Of a DNA stretch of 64,000 nucleotides, positions 39,946-49,952 are shown piece by piece. The stretch is from Symbiodinium sp. CCMP2592 (Eukaryota; Sar; Dinophyceae; Suessiales; Symbiodiniaceae). The notes under the pieces were generated by a model. It saw nothing but the letters and a program-made list of their open reading frames with translations. It was not told where the DNA came from and did no database searches. Position 1 is the stretch's first letter. Each line of letters opens with the position of its first letter. A program made the translations under genes and the position numbers. The stretch lies in the NCBI GenBank assembly GCA_905221615.1, contig CAJNDT010005880.1, forward strand, positions 674,501 to 738,500, in the 5' to 3' direction.

Positions 39946-40070
39946 TACTTAAAGGCTCATGGGACTTAGTAATTCAGGTTAGAAAGAGGGTTATAATCAG
40001 GATAACCCCACTTAGAGGACTTATAACCCCAGTTATAACCTACTTACTAAGTCCCATGATCCTTTAAGTA
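39946..40070 (-). mobile_element. MITE family A (A18)
   Basis: TACTTAAAGGCTCATGGGAC to GTCCCATGATCCTTTAAGTA, bounded by TA. Confidence 0.9.
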
Positions 40071-40074
40071 TTCA

Positions 40075-41650
40075 TATACTCCCCAAGCTACTCAGGCACG
40101 GAATCACCATCCTGAACCCAAGTACCAGCAGATCTCCTCGCACTCCTCAAGACAACAGTCCGCCAATGCGCTGAGCAGTATACAGTCACCGGAGGTGATG
40201 AAAATAATCATAGCTCATATTCGTGCCAGCAACTACTTTGCTATGTTGCAGTGGCCTTGGTGCTCGCATGGCTTTGGGTTTGAGGTGTTCCAGGTCCTCA
40301 AGCTGTTTGGGTTGGTTTTGCGGGTTTCCGGGACTGAAATCTCCGAACACCGCTGTATGCCCCACCTGTTTATTTCCAGGCCTCCCTCAGAAGTTTACCC
40401 TGGGGGGTGCACATGAATCAACCTTGAATCTTAAAACCCTAAACCCAAAATCCTACAGTGTAGGAAGACTTCAGGGATTCATCCCTTCCTCACTATTGGC
40501 CGTTTTTGAGCCGTGGTTTCCTCAGCGATAGACGCTGATATGAGCATATGTAAAGCATGCGTGCGGTTTTCGATCCTATGTGTTTTCTGGTTGTGGGGTT
40601 CCCCTGTTTGTAAAGCCTAATTAAGCCGCTGAGGAACGAGAGTCGTCTTAGACTCCGGTTGGGGACTGTGGAGGGTCTTTAAATTTAAGTCCAGTGACAT
40701 GTTTGAGTGTTTGGGGCTTTAGTGGACCCTAAGCCCTAAACCCTAAACCCAAACCTTAACCGTTATTCTGGGGGGTTCAAGACTTAGTGTTTTTAGGGGC
40801 AGGGGTTCAGGGATTTAGAGCAATGTCGTCTGCAGCCGAGCTGTCCACAATGTGCATGCAAGTTCTCTACAGCCAGGAACGATTTCGTGATCTCGCACGG
40901 ATCGGCCGATGACTCCGCGACTTAGCTGCGAGCCGTCAGGGTTGTGAAATGAAAGCGCTTAGTGCATCTGCAAACAGCTGCTCGCCAGTCTATGTGCCAA
41001 ATTTAGCACGGTTCAGGGTTTCCAAATGTGAGCGTTTCGGGACTATGTCTGTGGCTCTCTTTTGGTTGGCTCTTACGACCTTAACATACTTTACTGCAAG
41101 AAAGGATGCGAAAAGTTAAAGTGTTTGGCCCAAAGCCGCCTAAAGCCCTATGTCCGAAACCCCAAGCCCCCCAACTCTAAATCCTAGACCCTAAACCCTA
41201 AACCCCCTTGCTGCTATCTTTTCCTATGGTGTGGACTCCCTGACACTAACCACTAAGGGCCTAAATACTAAAGCTTTTAGGGTTTAGGGTTTAGGGGTTT
41301 AGGGGAAGTTTAAAGAGAATAGATGGCTTTTGGTTCAGGTTTCTTCGCAGAATTGCGGGGATCAAAGCCTCCTTTTATTCCAGGGCCTCAAACTCAGAGG
41401 TACGAACCAAAGACAGCTGTGCGGGAAAGCACTCGACAGCACTCCTATACCAGAATTCCAAAACTCAAGTCCAGATCTATCAAACCTCCCGCAAAAACCC
41501 GATGCCTTCAGTTGTTTTCACCGGTGCCTATAAAGACCCAATCCTAGATCAGGGCCCTAGAAGAGGCACGCAATTCCCGTATTGGATCGAAGTTCGAACA
41601 AAACGCTGAAACCACACCACCACCCCCTTAACTGGTCCAGTCTGGAAGTA
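40075..41650. other. longest stretch with few repeats; no gene recognised
   Basis: Overlapping ORFs at 40195-40416, 40223-40531 and 41323-41547 (all +) show no recognisable motif. Short CCCTAAACCC runs at 40735 and 41195 and TTTAGGG at 41278 interrupt the sequence. It could hide small exons. Confidence 0.35.
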
Positions 41651-41654
41651 AATC

Positions 41655-41760
41655 CTACGGTTGATGACATAAATCCTGCATTACCCACAATAAGGAATGC
41701 ACCATTATTCCCGTGGTTAGGGCGCTTAAGGTAATGCAGGATTTGTATCATCGACAGTAT
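41655..41760 (+). mobile_element. MITE family G, ATAAATCC variant (G2)
   Basis: CTACGGTTGATGACATAAATCC to GGATTTGTATCATCGACAGTA. Right edge adjoins a partial N element. Confidence 0.85.
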
Positions 41761-41834
41761 GTTGGGGGTTCGTTACAAGTATAGTATAAGGGCCCCAAAA
41801 CCTATTCTAACTATTAAGGCCCCTATACTAAGCA
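41761..41834 (+). mobile_element. MITE family N, left arm missing (N6)
   Basis: GGGGGTTCGTTACAAGTATA to TAACTATTAAGGCCCCTATA. Element G2 takes the place of the left arm, so G2 may have inserted into or replaced it. Confidence 0.7.
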
Positions 41835-42027
41835 AGCCTAAGCCACCCTAAACCCAAAACTGCTCATGCCCTGACCCTAACCCTTAGCCTAAACCCTAGA
41901 TCCTAAGCCCCTAGCAGCACACTTAGGAACCCTTATAGTGGCCACTATAATTTGATAACAATTCTTATAGAGCTTTCATCACTCTTCATTGCTAACAACT
42001 CTTTTATTGTAGAGCTTTTACGGAACC

Positions 42028-42234
42028 CTACGGTTGATGATATAAATCCTGAGATAAATCCTGCCCATAATAAGGAGTATACCATACTCCCCATAGTTTA
42101 GGGTCCTTAAGGTAATGCAGGATTTATATCATAACCCTAAACCGTAAAACCCTATCGATCCCTTAAAGGAGCCCCTTAAAGGTACCCTTATAGATCCCTT
42201 TAAACCCAGGATTTTTCTCATCAACCGTAAACCC
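42028..42234 (+). mobile_element. MITE family G (G3) split by a telomere-like insert
   Basis: CTACGGTTGATGATATAAATCC at the left. The right arm is given twice: CAGGATTTATATCAT (about 42118) and CAGGATTTTTCTCATCAACCG (42207). Confidence 0.8.
42133..42206 (-). repeat. telomere-like insert with about 15-bp imperfect flanking duplication
   Basis: AACCCTAAACCGTAAAACCC, TATCGATCCCTTAAAGGAGC and TATAGATCCCTTTAAACC. The flanking copies differ at two of 15 positions. Confidence 0.75.
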
Positions 42235-42600
42235 CGAAGTTTTGATCAGCCCCTGGATCCCTGCGCTCTGAAGGCGACTCCTACGCCGTAGACCCTAAGC
42301 CCTACACCCCGTTCCAACCTAAGGGTCCCTTTAAAGGGTTCTATAAGGGTTACCATAAGGGATCTATAAGGGTACTATAATAATGGAACCTTACACCCCA
42401 GCCCCAAAACCCTACACTAACAACCCTCAACCCTGCACCCTGAACCTCAAACCCTAAAGCCCCAAAGCCCGAACCCCTAAACCCCTAAACACCGAAACCC
42501 TAAGCCCGTAAACCCCAAACCCTACACCAACAACCCTACACCCTGCACCGGAAAAGGTGACGCCTACGCATTACACCTGGCAGCCTTTCCAGGCTCAGAT
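42235..42600 (-). repeat. degenerate telomere-like sequence, C-strand
   Basis: CCCTACACC, CCCCAAACC and CCCTGAACC variants at 42395-42550, with a GGTTCTATAAGGGTTACCAT unit before them. Confidence 0.7.
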
Positions 42601-42602
42601 CA

Positions 42603-42783
42603 ATGGGGAAAAGGAGGGACCCTTAATGGGGACCCCTACCCTATAATGGGCTATATAATGGGTATATAATAGCTTTGTTAAGGGTATCCTTACCCTATAA
42701 TGGGCTATATAATGGGTATATAATGGCTATATTAAGGGTATATACCTGGGGGTCCTTCATTAAGGGTCCCTCCTCTTACCCTT
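42603..42783 (+). mobile_element. MITE family J (J1) with internal duplication
   Basis: GGGGAAAAGGAGGGACCC to GGGTCCCTCCTCTTACCC. The segment CCCTATAATGGGCTATATAA is present twice (62-bp period), so this copy is longer than J3. Confidence 0.85.
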
Positions 42784-42832
42784 GGGACTCAGAGATTCGG
42801 ATCGCAGGGGTGCTTTTGAGGATCCCTTCAAG

Positions 42833-42937
42833 CCTAGTAGCTGAGTGGATACACTGTACACTTTTTGGGGATCGTATCACTCACCACAAAACTGAAAGTT
42901 AATACTTTTGAGGGGCTTATGAACTCAGCAACTAGGG
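42833..42937 (+). mobile_element. MITE family V (V1)
   Basis: CCTAGTAGCTGAGTGGATAC and its inverse TATGAACTCAGCAACTAGG. Inner ACACTTTTTGGGG recurs in V2 (61261); V3 is at 55273. Confidence 0.75.
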
Positions 42938-43069
42938 TTATTTAGGGTTCCTTTAGAGGCTCCTGTTGGGGGTGAAGCAACCCTTAACAGGGCCCTGAAA
43001 GGAACCCTGGCTGCAGCAACTAAGGCAAGGCTTCCTTTGACGCTTCCTTGGAGTGCTCAGATTTCGGAT

Positions 43070-43340
43070 CGAGGGTCCTTTAAAGGTTTAGGGTTTAAGG
43101 TTTAGGGTTTAGGGTTTAGGGGTTTAGGGTCCTTTAAAGGTTCAGGGCTTAAGGTTTAGGGGTTTAGGGAGGGGTGTAGGGTTTTGACTTAGATGTCCTA
43201 TGGGAGAACTGTAGACTTTTTGGTCTATCTTAAAACGTTTGAACTTTTTTGGGCGCCCGGTTCTTGAAACAAAGAGTTGAGGATTCCTTCAAGGGTTCCT
43301 TTGATGCTTCCGTTGAAGGTTTAGGGTTTAGGGGTGAGTT
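43070..43340 (+). repeat. telomere-like G-strand array
   Basis: GGTTTAGGG with GGGTCCTTTAAAGGTT units twice (43078, 43128), and GGTTCCTTTGATGCTTCC later. Confidence 0.8.
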
Positions 43341-43454
43341 CCTACAAGGGTTTGGGGTCATATAATTTTGTGAAGGGGTACCTTAAGTTAGTCTAGGTAG
43401 TTTCGGCCTATAGCTGTCAACCCCCGAAGCCGTTATCCCTAATTCCCTAACCCC

Positions 43455-43640
43455 TACTTAGAGGATCATGGGATTTAGTAAGTAGGTTATAACTGGGGTT
43501 ATAAGTCCCCTAAGTGGGGTTACCCTAATTATAACCTACTTATAACCTTACTTACTAAGTCCCATGAGCCTTCAAGTAGACCCTAAACCCTAAACCCCTC
43601 GTATAGAACCCCCTATAGTGCCCTTTAAGGGAACCCTAAC
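43455..43640 (+). mobile_element. MITE family A plus 62-bp telomere-like tail (A19)
   Basis: Full A element (43455-43578), then ACCCTAAACCCTAAACCCCT...AGAACCCCCTATAGTGCCC to about 43640. The same element-plus-tail unit occurs at 62438-62629, but here no second A arm follows. Confidence 0.85.
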
Positions 43641-43844
43641 GTACCTAACCCTAACCCCTAAGACCTTGAACTTGAACAACGCCAAACCCGCAGGCCCAGG
43701 CGCGTCTTATCGGACGACGGGTCCGGAAGCCAAGTTCAGACGGTCTCAGTTTCTTCTGTAACGGTAACGGGTTTAGGGTTTAGGGTTTAGGTATAGTAGG
43801 AATACATAGCTTTAAATAGGCATGAGGATAAAGCATAGCTATGT

Positions 43845-43871
43845 GTGCATGCATGCATGCATGCATGCATG
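43845..43871. repeat. (ATGC)n microsatellite
   Basis: About six GCAT tetramers, self-complementary. Confidence 0.95.
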
Positions 43872-44047
43872 TTTGCGTATGTATGTTTACTTACACATAA
43901 AGAAGCAACATCGCGGCTTCTGTGTAATACCAATATAACCCATCCCAAAGCCTGTCCTTGGGAATCGGTTTTGGGTTTCCATATGTTATCGACGGGATAG
44001 CGATGGAAACCCGGCAGCCCAGAGGGCGATTCACTTGTGGGTTCGAT

Positions 44048-44153
44048 GTGGGAGTTTCCGAAAATTAGGGGTACCTTGTTTTGGTGTCCTTATAATAAGG
44101 ATCCTACTACTTAGGGTACTATATTAGGGTCCCCTATTTTCGGCAACTCCCAT
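44048..44153 (+). mobile_element. MITE family E (E3)
   Basis: TGGGAGTTTCCGAAAATTAG to CTATTTTCGGCAACTCCCA. Core CCTTATAATAAGGATCCTAC. Confidence 0.9.
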
Positions 44154-44253
44154 AAGATGTACGTTGAACGTGGACTAAAGATGCCATGCGCTCGGGCTCG
44201 GATTCCCTGTATTTTGCATGAGTCATAACCGATACTATTGCTTAAGGGGTTCC

Positions 44254-44361
44254 ATGTGGGAGTTTTCGATAATAGGGGACCCTAACAAAGCACCCTGAAG
44301 AGTAGGATCCTTTTTGTAGGGGCCCCAAAGTAAGGTACCCCTGATTTTCAGAAACTCCCAA
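44254..44361 (-). mobile_element. MITE family E (E4)
   Basis: TGGGAGTTTTCGATAATAGG to CTGATTTTCAGAAACTCCCA, reverse orientation to E3, about 100 bp away. Confidence 0.9.
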
Positions 44362-44364
44362 TTT

Positions 44365-44420
44365 AGAAATTTACTGTACGTATTCTACCACTGGCCCTTA
44401 TTCTAATTGTTAAGGGCCCC
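44365..44420 (+). mobile_element. family N right end
   Basis: CCTTATTCTAATTGTTAAGG followed by GCCCCT. Left arm missing. Confidence 0.5.
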
Positions 44421-44530
44421 TCGACTGAACCCTATGCCCCACATAGGCTCTGTCAGTTGGTAACACGGGGAGGTTCCGCCCCACTGGGAGCCGCAAGAAA
44501 CTCATGTGAAGGCTTTCGGGCCTAGAATTT

Positions 44531-44632
44531 ACCTGAAACCACCATAACCTACTTATTGCAGGTTCTTATTACAAACCCTAATATGGAATCTATAGGGACC
44601 CTACAAAAAAGTAGGTTTTGGTGGGTCAAGGA
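44531..44632 (+). mobile_element. MITE family I (I3)
   Basis: ACCTGAAACCACCATAACC...GGTTTTGGTGGGTCAAGG, with TATTGCAGGTTCTTATTACA and ACCCTACAAAAAAGTAGG. Confidence 0.85.
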
Positions 44633-44914
44633 AGGATATTAAGATCAGGGCTTTGGGCCTAGGCGTTTGGGCTGTTTTGGGGGATTCAGGCGACGGATGT
44701 CGTGTTCTGATTCAGGATTCGGAGTTCTAGGGGATTTTCTGATGTTTAGGATAGGGTCTTTGGGTTAAAGCTCCCTAAACCCTAAACCCCAAAACCCTAA
44801 ACCGCTGAACCTTAAACAATTCGAGGACTCAGGCCATCAAAGCTTCTGCATCCAGCAGCGCTTTGTTTCAGCTCGGATGGCTTAGAGCTGTCGGAGCTTA
44901 GTATAGAAGCCCGA

Positions 44915-45062
44915 ATAGCCAGTAATACTATCCCGAGGGTTTAGGGTTCGGGGCTTACGGTTTAGGGAGTAACACTATCTCTAGTTTAGGGAGTACTACT
45001 ATCCCCGGGGGTCCTCATTGTAGTTATGCCTGTTCTAATTTTAAAGTCTCGTACAATAAGCC
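44915..45062 (+). mobile_element. family N-like element with repeated arm and telomere-like inserts (N11)
   Basis: AGTAATACTATCCCGAGGG (44921), AGTAACACTATCTCTAG (44968) and AGTACTACTATCCCCGGGGG (44992) are three copies of the same arm. TTTAGGGTTCGGGG and TTTAGGG lie between them. CCTCATTGTAGTTATG and TCTAATTTTAAAG follow. Confidence 0.6.
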
Positions 45063-45537
45063 GTACACTCGACAGCTCGAAACCTGCACTCTGGAAGCCC
45101 CCATCGCCTGCTCAGAAGAAGTGCCTCAAGATGACTCTCATGGACAAGAACTCGGCGACGGTGGGCTCCGGCAGATGTTTGCACTTGTGTCTTTTTTAAT
45201 ATAAGTGGGGTGTTATTAAGGCTGTGTGCAGGGCGTATTGAGGGTACACGTGGCTTTACATGGTCTTATAAGGGTCTTGTGGGCATTACCAGGTTTTTTT
45301 GTGTTGGATTTATAAAACTCTTGTCTTGACCCAAAACATGCGGCTTGTTCGTCTTGATGGAGCAGCGAGGGGACCTACGGTAGGCTTTAGGGTTTGGGGT
45401 ATCCTTAATGGGCTCCGGCATTTGAGGGAATGCTCCGGAGCCCAATTTAGAGTTCAGAAGTGGGATCAACCGCCCCAGCAGAAAAAAAAACACATTTGAA
45501 GCACTGTAAACCCTAAGACTAAACCTTAACCGTAACG

Positions 45538-45752
45538 TGCTGACAGCAGCGCGGTGCGAGATCAACTGAAGAATGTGCAACAGGTTCAAGCAACTGATGG
45601 GGCCTTTGCTGCGATCCTAGAGACTAATTAAGGAATATACCGTTAAATCATACTAGGGATCCTACCATAATTTAAGGAATATTCCTTAATAAGCGATATT
45701 GGAGTCTCTGGGATCCTGGGGGAATGGCTCCATAGTGACGTGGGGACTTCCT
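45538..45752 (+). pseudogene. single-unit RCC1-repeat pseudogene split by a MITE
   Basis: GCTGACAGCAGCG... translates as DSSAVRDQLKNVQQVQATDGAFAAIL in fragments that match the linker and core of the two RCC1-repeat genes. The unit is cut at GATCCT by element B8 and resumes after it with CTGGGGGAATGGCTCC. That reading has one extra A (expected GGGGGATGGC), which shifts the frame. Only about one unit remains; flanks are unrelated. It is a relic, not a gene. Confidence 0.85.
45619..45711. mobile_element. MITE family B (B8) inside the RCC1 relic
   Basis: AGAGACTAATTAAGGAATATACC to GATATTGGAGTCTCTGG, slightly shortened at the left arm. GATCCT lies on both sides (45613-45618 and 45712-45717). Confidence 0.9.
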
Positions 45753-45775
45753 CGAGTTTGTCTCACAAGCTTTCA

Positions 45776-45880
45776 TGTAGGAACCTGATTAAGAAATCTT
45801 GGCCCCATAACCCCAAAATACTAGGATTCATATAAGGAACCCTAATAAAGAGCCAAGGTTTCTTAATCAGCTTCCTACAT
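45776..45880. mobile_element. MITE family O (O2)
   Basis: TGTAGGAACCTGATTAAGAAA to TTTCTTAATCAGCTTCCTACA. Arms extend further out than in O1. Confidence 0.85.
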
Positions 45881-45939
45881 TCGGATGCTAGAGACCTGGA
45901 CCTTTTGAGTTTACACTTCTTCTGGTGACCACACTTAGT

Positions 45940-46163
45940 CACCTGGAGGGTCGGGGGACTTAGTAACTGGTTATTTGAGGGACTTATAAGTACCACAACC
46001 CCAATTAGGGTCCCTTTTAAGGTACCTAGAAGTCTACTTACTACCTACTTACTAAGTCCCTGAACCCTAAACCCTAAACCCTATAGCACCCCTATAGAGC
46101 CCTTTAAAGGAACCCTTATAATCCCCTTTAAAGGAGCCCCTAAGTCCCCCGACCCTCCAAGTA
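45940..46163. mobile_element. family A variant (A20) split by a telomere-like insert
   Basis: ACCTGGAGGGTCGGGGGACT and its inverse CCCCCGACCCTCCAAGTA, like A1. CTAAGTCCC is present at 46052-46060 and 46140-46148. Confidence 0.8.
46061..46139 (-). repeat. telomere-like insert with 9-bp flanking duplication
   Basis: TGAACCCTAAACCCTAAACC, CTATAGAGCCCTTTAAAGGA and CCCTTTAAAGGAGCCCC. Shortest duplication in the set. Confidence 0.7.
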
Positions 46164-46220
46164 GTGGCTCCAGGGTTTCGGGGATTCAGGCTTTAGGAGG
46201 CAGGGTTTAGCGTTTAGGTT

Positions 46221-46320
46221 TATCAAAGGGGAAAAGGAGGGACCCTTAATGGGGACCCCTACCCTATAACTTAATGGGCTATATAGTGGCTGGGTATATA
46301 ATTAAGGGTATATACCCTTA
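46221..46320 (+). mobile_element. MITE family J, right arm missing (J2)
   Basis: TCAAAGGGGAAAAGGAGGGA, CCCCTACCCTATAA and GGGTATATACCC. The sequence ends in TTTAGGG-like DNA. Confidence 0.75.
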
Positions 46321-46469
46321 AAGTATAGGGTTTTAGAGAGTTCAGGGGTTCGGGGTTTAGGAGGTTTTAGGGTCAGCGACACTAGTGCTCGGGTTTTTGT
46401 GATTCAGTCAGGTCGTTTAGGAAAGCAGTCCCCCGCAGCCGGAACCGCTTGAAGGACCCCTCAATCATA

Positions 46470-46750
46470 AACCCTAAATACCTAAACCCTATATCCCCGA
46501 GCCGCATATACATAAAATTTTTAAAAACCCTAAATCCCTAAAAACTTTCATCTTAAACCCCAAACCATTAGATCAACCCATCTCGGTGCATCCTATCCCT
46601 AAACCCTAAATCTCTAAATCCCCAGAGACTTACATCCTGAACCCTAAACCCGAAATCAGCCCTAAACCCTAAACCCCATAGATCCCTTATAGATCCCTTA
46701 AAGGAACCCTAGGCAACCCCAAACCCTAAGCCCATCTCAGACTTCCGTAG
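46470..46750 (-). repeat. degenerate telomere-like sequence, C-strand
   Basis: CCCTAAATCCCTAAA and CCCATAGATCCCTTATAGATCC. The latter is the second recurring unit. Confidence 0.75.
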
Positions 46751-46807
46751 GTTGAAGAGCTGAACCTGCTGGGCCCTTAGAGTCGGCTCGTTGTCTTTGC
46801 TTTGCCA

Positions 46808-47008
46808 TAGTTGGGTAACAATTTAGGGTTTAGGGTTTAGGGTTGAGGGTTTAGGGGTTAGGGTTGAGGGTTTAGGGTTTAGGATGCCCAGTAGTACCCT
46901 TATTCCCTTTTTGTAGTCCTAGGTTCCTTATAAAGTTACCCAATACCAAAAAGAGAGGCCTTTTTATTCTTAGGTTACTGGGTATCCTAGTAGTTGGGTA
47001 ACAATTTA
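46808..47008 (+). repeat. 18-bp direct repeat around a telomere-like array plus element C6
   Basis: TAGTTGGGTAACAATTTA occurs at 46808-46825 and 46991-47008. Between lie a TTTAGGG/TTGAGGG array (46826-46879) and C6. Confidence 0.85.
46880..46990 (+). mobile_element. MITE family C (C6)
   Basis: TAGGATGCCCAGTAGTACCC to GGTATCCTAG. It begins in a TTTAGGG array exactly as C4 and C8 do. Confidence 0.9.
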
Positions 47009-47099
47009 CATTTTTAAGGATACTTAAACCCAACAAGGAATAAAAATGCACATGTTTAATCCTATCCCAACCATGAACTAGGTTGGCGTGGCAGAGTAG

Positions 47100-47248
47100 G
47101 TAACCTTAGGGTTTAGGGTTAAGGGGTAAGGGTTTAGGGTTTAGGGGTTTAGGATTTTAGGATTTTAGAGTTTAGGGTTTAGTGTTTAGGGTTTTAGGGT
47201 TCAGGGTTTAGGGGCTTTGGGTTTAGGGTTTAGGGGTTAGGGTTTAGT
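47100..47248 (+). repeat. telomere-like array, G-strand
   Basis: GGGTTTAGGG, GGATTTTAGG and GGTTTAGTGTTTAGGG units. Confidence 0.85.
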
Positions 47249-47249
47249 A

Positions 47250-47790
47250 GTAGAGTAGGTAGACTTGAACCTCTCTGGTGTACTATCATTTCTATACTAG
47301 GTATCGGCTTGGGATAGTCATTATTGTCCCTTTATTGTTTAATGTAGAACCCCAGCAACAGTTAGTTTTGGGGGCTGTTGAAATCGACACCTAGTATAAA
47401 ACCTCAGTATACTTCCAAAGGCAAACCTGCAGTCTCCCAGGATACTGCACAAGTAAGGGAGAGTGGGGAAGTGAATACAGGGACTACCGTAAGGGAATTT
47501 GTAGGCATCATTGTACTGTGAAACCGTTTGAAAGGGCTCGGTGTAGGGTTCTAGGGTTTGGGGTTTCTGCTTTGGGGCTTAGTCTTTACTGATTTAGGGA
47601 ATAGGGTTTCCGTGGAAACAGTTCCGTCCCTGCCACGGTTGCTATTTTGGGCGTCGTGGTTGCCAGTCGGCTTTGGATTTGGGGCTGGTATTAGGGCCGG
47701 CACTAGTAATCATTTATTCCCCCTGTAATCCTTAATGTATATACGACATTATAATATGCCCCAGACCGTTAATTTTTTTACACAAACCTC
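47250..47790. other. no gene recognised
   Basis: Inverted motifs CTAGGTATCGGC(47298)/GACACCTAGTAT(47389) hint at a further palindromic element. Otherwise unique sequence. Confidence 0.35.
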
Positions 47791-47994
47791 GAAATCGCAC
47801 TGCCCTTAAACTTTTAAACCCTTAACCCCGAAACCCTAGAATTCCTCAACCCTAAACCCTAAAGTCCCAATGCACCCTTAAAAAAAACCCTAAACCCTAA
47901 ACCCTAAAGCCTAAACTGCTCGAAGGCTAAGTAACCCAGGAAGGAAACACGAGAAAGGCGGTCGCCCCCGGACACTCCACTCACCCAACACCCT

Positions 47995-48117
47995 CACTTA
48001 GAGGATCATGGGACTTAGTAAGTAGGTTATAATTAGGGTTATAAGTCTGCTAGGTGGGGTTATCCTAATTACAACACACTCATAACCTAACTTACTAAGT
48101 CCCATGAGCCTTTAAGC
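47995..48117 (+). mobile_element. MITE family A (A21)
   Basis: CACTTAGAGGATCATGGGAC to AGTCCCATGAGCCTTTAAG. Core altered to CTGCTAGGTGGGG. Confidence 0.85.
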
Positions 48118-48119
48118 AG

Positions 48120-48260
48120 CCCCGTAAACCCCAAACCCTTGAACCCTAGTAGAACTCCCTTACAAACTCTTGCAAACCCTAAGCCCTAGACCCTAAACCC
48201 TGCACCTAAAAAAAAGGCCTACCACACTTAAAAAAAAAACAAACCTATACCTCAAAAGCC
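48120..48260 (-). repeat. degenerate telomere-like, C-strand, with poly-A
   Basis: CCCTAGACCCTAAACCC followed by AAAAAAAAGGCC and a second A9 run. Confidence 0.6.
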
Positions 48261-48334
48261 GTCGACCCTAGACACTTCTTAGGCCGGCACCCAAGCGACA
48301 GCTGCCGTTACCCGCCTGGGTTCCCAGCAGCGTC

Positions 48335-48415
48335 AGTTTAGGGTTTAGGGTTTAGGGTTTTGGGTTTTGGGTTTAGGGTTTTGGGTTTAGGGTTTAGGGT
48401 TTTCGGGGGATGTGT
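48335..48415 (+). repeat. telomere-like array, G-strand
   Basis: TTTAGGG and TTTTGGG units alternate. Confidence 0.9.
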
Positions 48416-48583
48416 AAGATCCCTCTCCAAAGTCTCTATAAGGGTTTGTTCAAGGATTCTGTAGTTTAGTTGCCTAAAAGGCATCTTCAACCTTCAAGGC
48501 TTGTCGGTTCCTAGAAGCTGGCGCGATTCTGAAGGCTCAGCCTTTCAGCTACTTGGGCATGAAGGAGCCAACAGACCCTAAAC

Positions 48584-48695
48584 CTAGGATGCCCAGTAGT
48601 ACCCTTCTTCCCTTTTTGTGGTCCTAGGTTCCTTATAAAGTTTCCCAATACCAAAAAGAGAGGCCTTTTTATTCTTAGGTTACTGGGTATCCTAG
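48584..48695 (+). mobile_element. MITE family C (C7) with 4-bp target duplication
   Basis: Full-length copy inserted in a CCCTAAAC run. AAAC lies on both sides, although the repetitive target weakens this single reading. Confidence 0.85.
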
Positions 48696-48788
48696 AAACC
48701 TAAACCCTTGAACCCTGAACCCGCTACTGCAGCATTCTGAGCATTCTGAACGGCGAAGAGCCTGCCTGAGTACCTCATAGAATCAGAG

Positions 48789-48870
48789 AACCCAGTTCCC
48801 CAGAATTAAGGAGTACAGCTTAAGTCATACTATGAAGCCCCATGTAACTTGAGTTTGATGGAACTATCTG
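48789..48870. mobile_element. decayed B-related element
   Basis: GAACCCAGTTCCCCAGAATTAAGG, TAAGTCATACTATGAAGCCCC resemble the subfamily at 18088. The right arm is not clear. Confidence 0.4.
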
Positions 48871-49154
48871 CTCAACTCGCTGTAGGAATCCTGAATCGGA
48901 TCTAGGGTTTCAGGGTTTCGGATGGATCACCGGGTTTAGGCTTGGGGTTTCAGGGTTCTGGATTTACTGATTGGGTTTATATTGAGTCTTAGGGTCTTAT
49001 CACTTGGCGGACGAATCTCAGGTTGAAGTACCCTGAGCTGTGACAGCATGGTATACTCTTAGGTGAGGCTTCAGGGCTAAATAACTCTGGCCTTGTGTTC
49101 CTGGGGAGCGGGTACGGGTACCGTTATCTCATCGCATCGAACGCTAAATTCCAC

Positions 49155-49179
49155 ATCATCATCATCATCATCATCATGT
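49155..49179 (+). repeat. (CAT)n microsatellite
   Basis: Eight CAT triplets, giving Ile, Ser or antisense Asp runs in the ORFs that cover it. Confidence 0.95.
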
Positions 49180-49269
49180 GTTTCTGCGAAGGTCCAACAG
49201 ACAAAAACAAACATTCGCGCAGAACCCTTTATCACGTGGGGGTGGTTGGGCGGAAAGTCTTTACGCTCC

Positions 49270-49352
49270 ACGTAACCTACCTTTTTAAGGACTTACATAA
49301 AGAAATCATATTAAGGAACCTTAAAAAGGGTAGGTACCTTTGGGTCCAGGTA
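49270..49352 (+). mobile_element. MITE family L (L2)
   Basis: CGTAACCTACCTTTTTAAGGA to GGTACCTTTGGGTCCAGGT. Confidence 0.85.
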
Positions 49353-49419
49353 AACTCTTAACCATCAAGTCCTAATTCGGGCGTTTACGCCGGATTTGTG
49401 CTAAAACGAACGTGGGAGT

Positions 49420-49526
49420 GTGGGAGTTTCCGAAAATTGGGGGTACTTTATTTGGGTGTCCTTCTAATAAGGATCCTACTATTTAGGGTACGATATTAGG
49501 GTCCCCTGCTTTCGGAAACTCCCATG
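49420..49526 (+). mobile_element. MITE family E (E5)
   Basis: TGGGAGTTTCCGAAAATTGG to CTGCTTTCGGAAACTCCCA. Preceded by a stray GTGGGAG copy of the tip. Confidence 0.9.
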
Positions 49527-49539
49527 TACCTTAAACTAT

Positions 49540-49610
49540 AAGGGGCTTCATATTGAATTATGATTCAAGCTCTTTTCCTTAACTGAGGGGTACTGGGGTC
49601 TCTGGGTCCA
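49540..49610. mobile_element. B-related half element
   Basis: GGGGCTTCATATTGAATTATG and CTTAACTGAGGGGTACTGGG, then GTCTCTGGGT. Right half only. Confidence 0.5.
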
Positions 49611-49644
49611 GGGGAGATTGTCGGAGCCGTGCGTAGCATAGCTA

Positions 49645-49760
49645 CCCAGAGACTCCAATATCCCTTAATTAAGGAATATACCTTAAATCATATTAGGGAT
49701 CCTAGGTCCTACCATAATTTAAGGAATATTCCTTGATTAAGGGATATTAGAGTCTCTGGG
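49645..49760. mobile_element. MITE family B (B9), TA-bounded
   Basis: CCCAGAGACTCCAATATCCC to ATATTAGAGTCTCTGGG, with TA immediately outside on both sides. Core duplicated GATCCTAGGTCCTA. Confidence 0.9.
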
Positions 49761-49821
49761 TACTCGGGAAGTTTTCTACGAGGACCACTTCCCCTCTTTC
49801 ACCATAAAAACAGGCGGCACG

Positions 49822-49892
49822 TGGTTTAGGGTTTAGGGTTTAGGGTTTGGCTTTAGGGTTTAGGGTTTAGGTTTAGGGTGAGGGTTTAGGAG
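49822..49892 (+). repeat. telomere-like array, G-strand
   Basis: GGTTTAGGG heptamers with GGCTTTAGGG and GGTGAGGG variants. Confidence 0.9.
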
Positions 49893-49952
49893 TTCTCATC
49901 CAGTCAATCACAAACCTGCCGCCAGAGATCCACGAGGATACATCGAAGCTCT

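Noticed and set aside
45266..45589. 107-residue minus ORF starting MNLLHILQLISH
   Set aside because: Its start is the antisense of the RCC1 relic and the rest is non-coding DNA.
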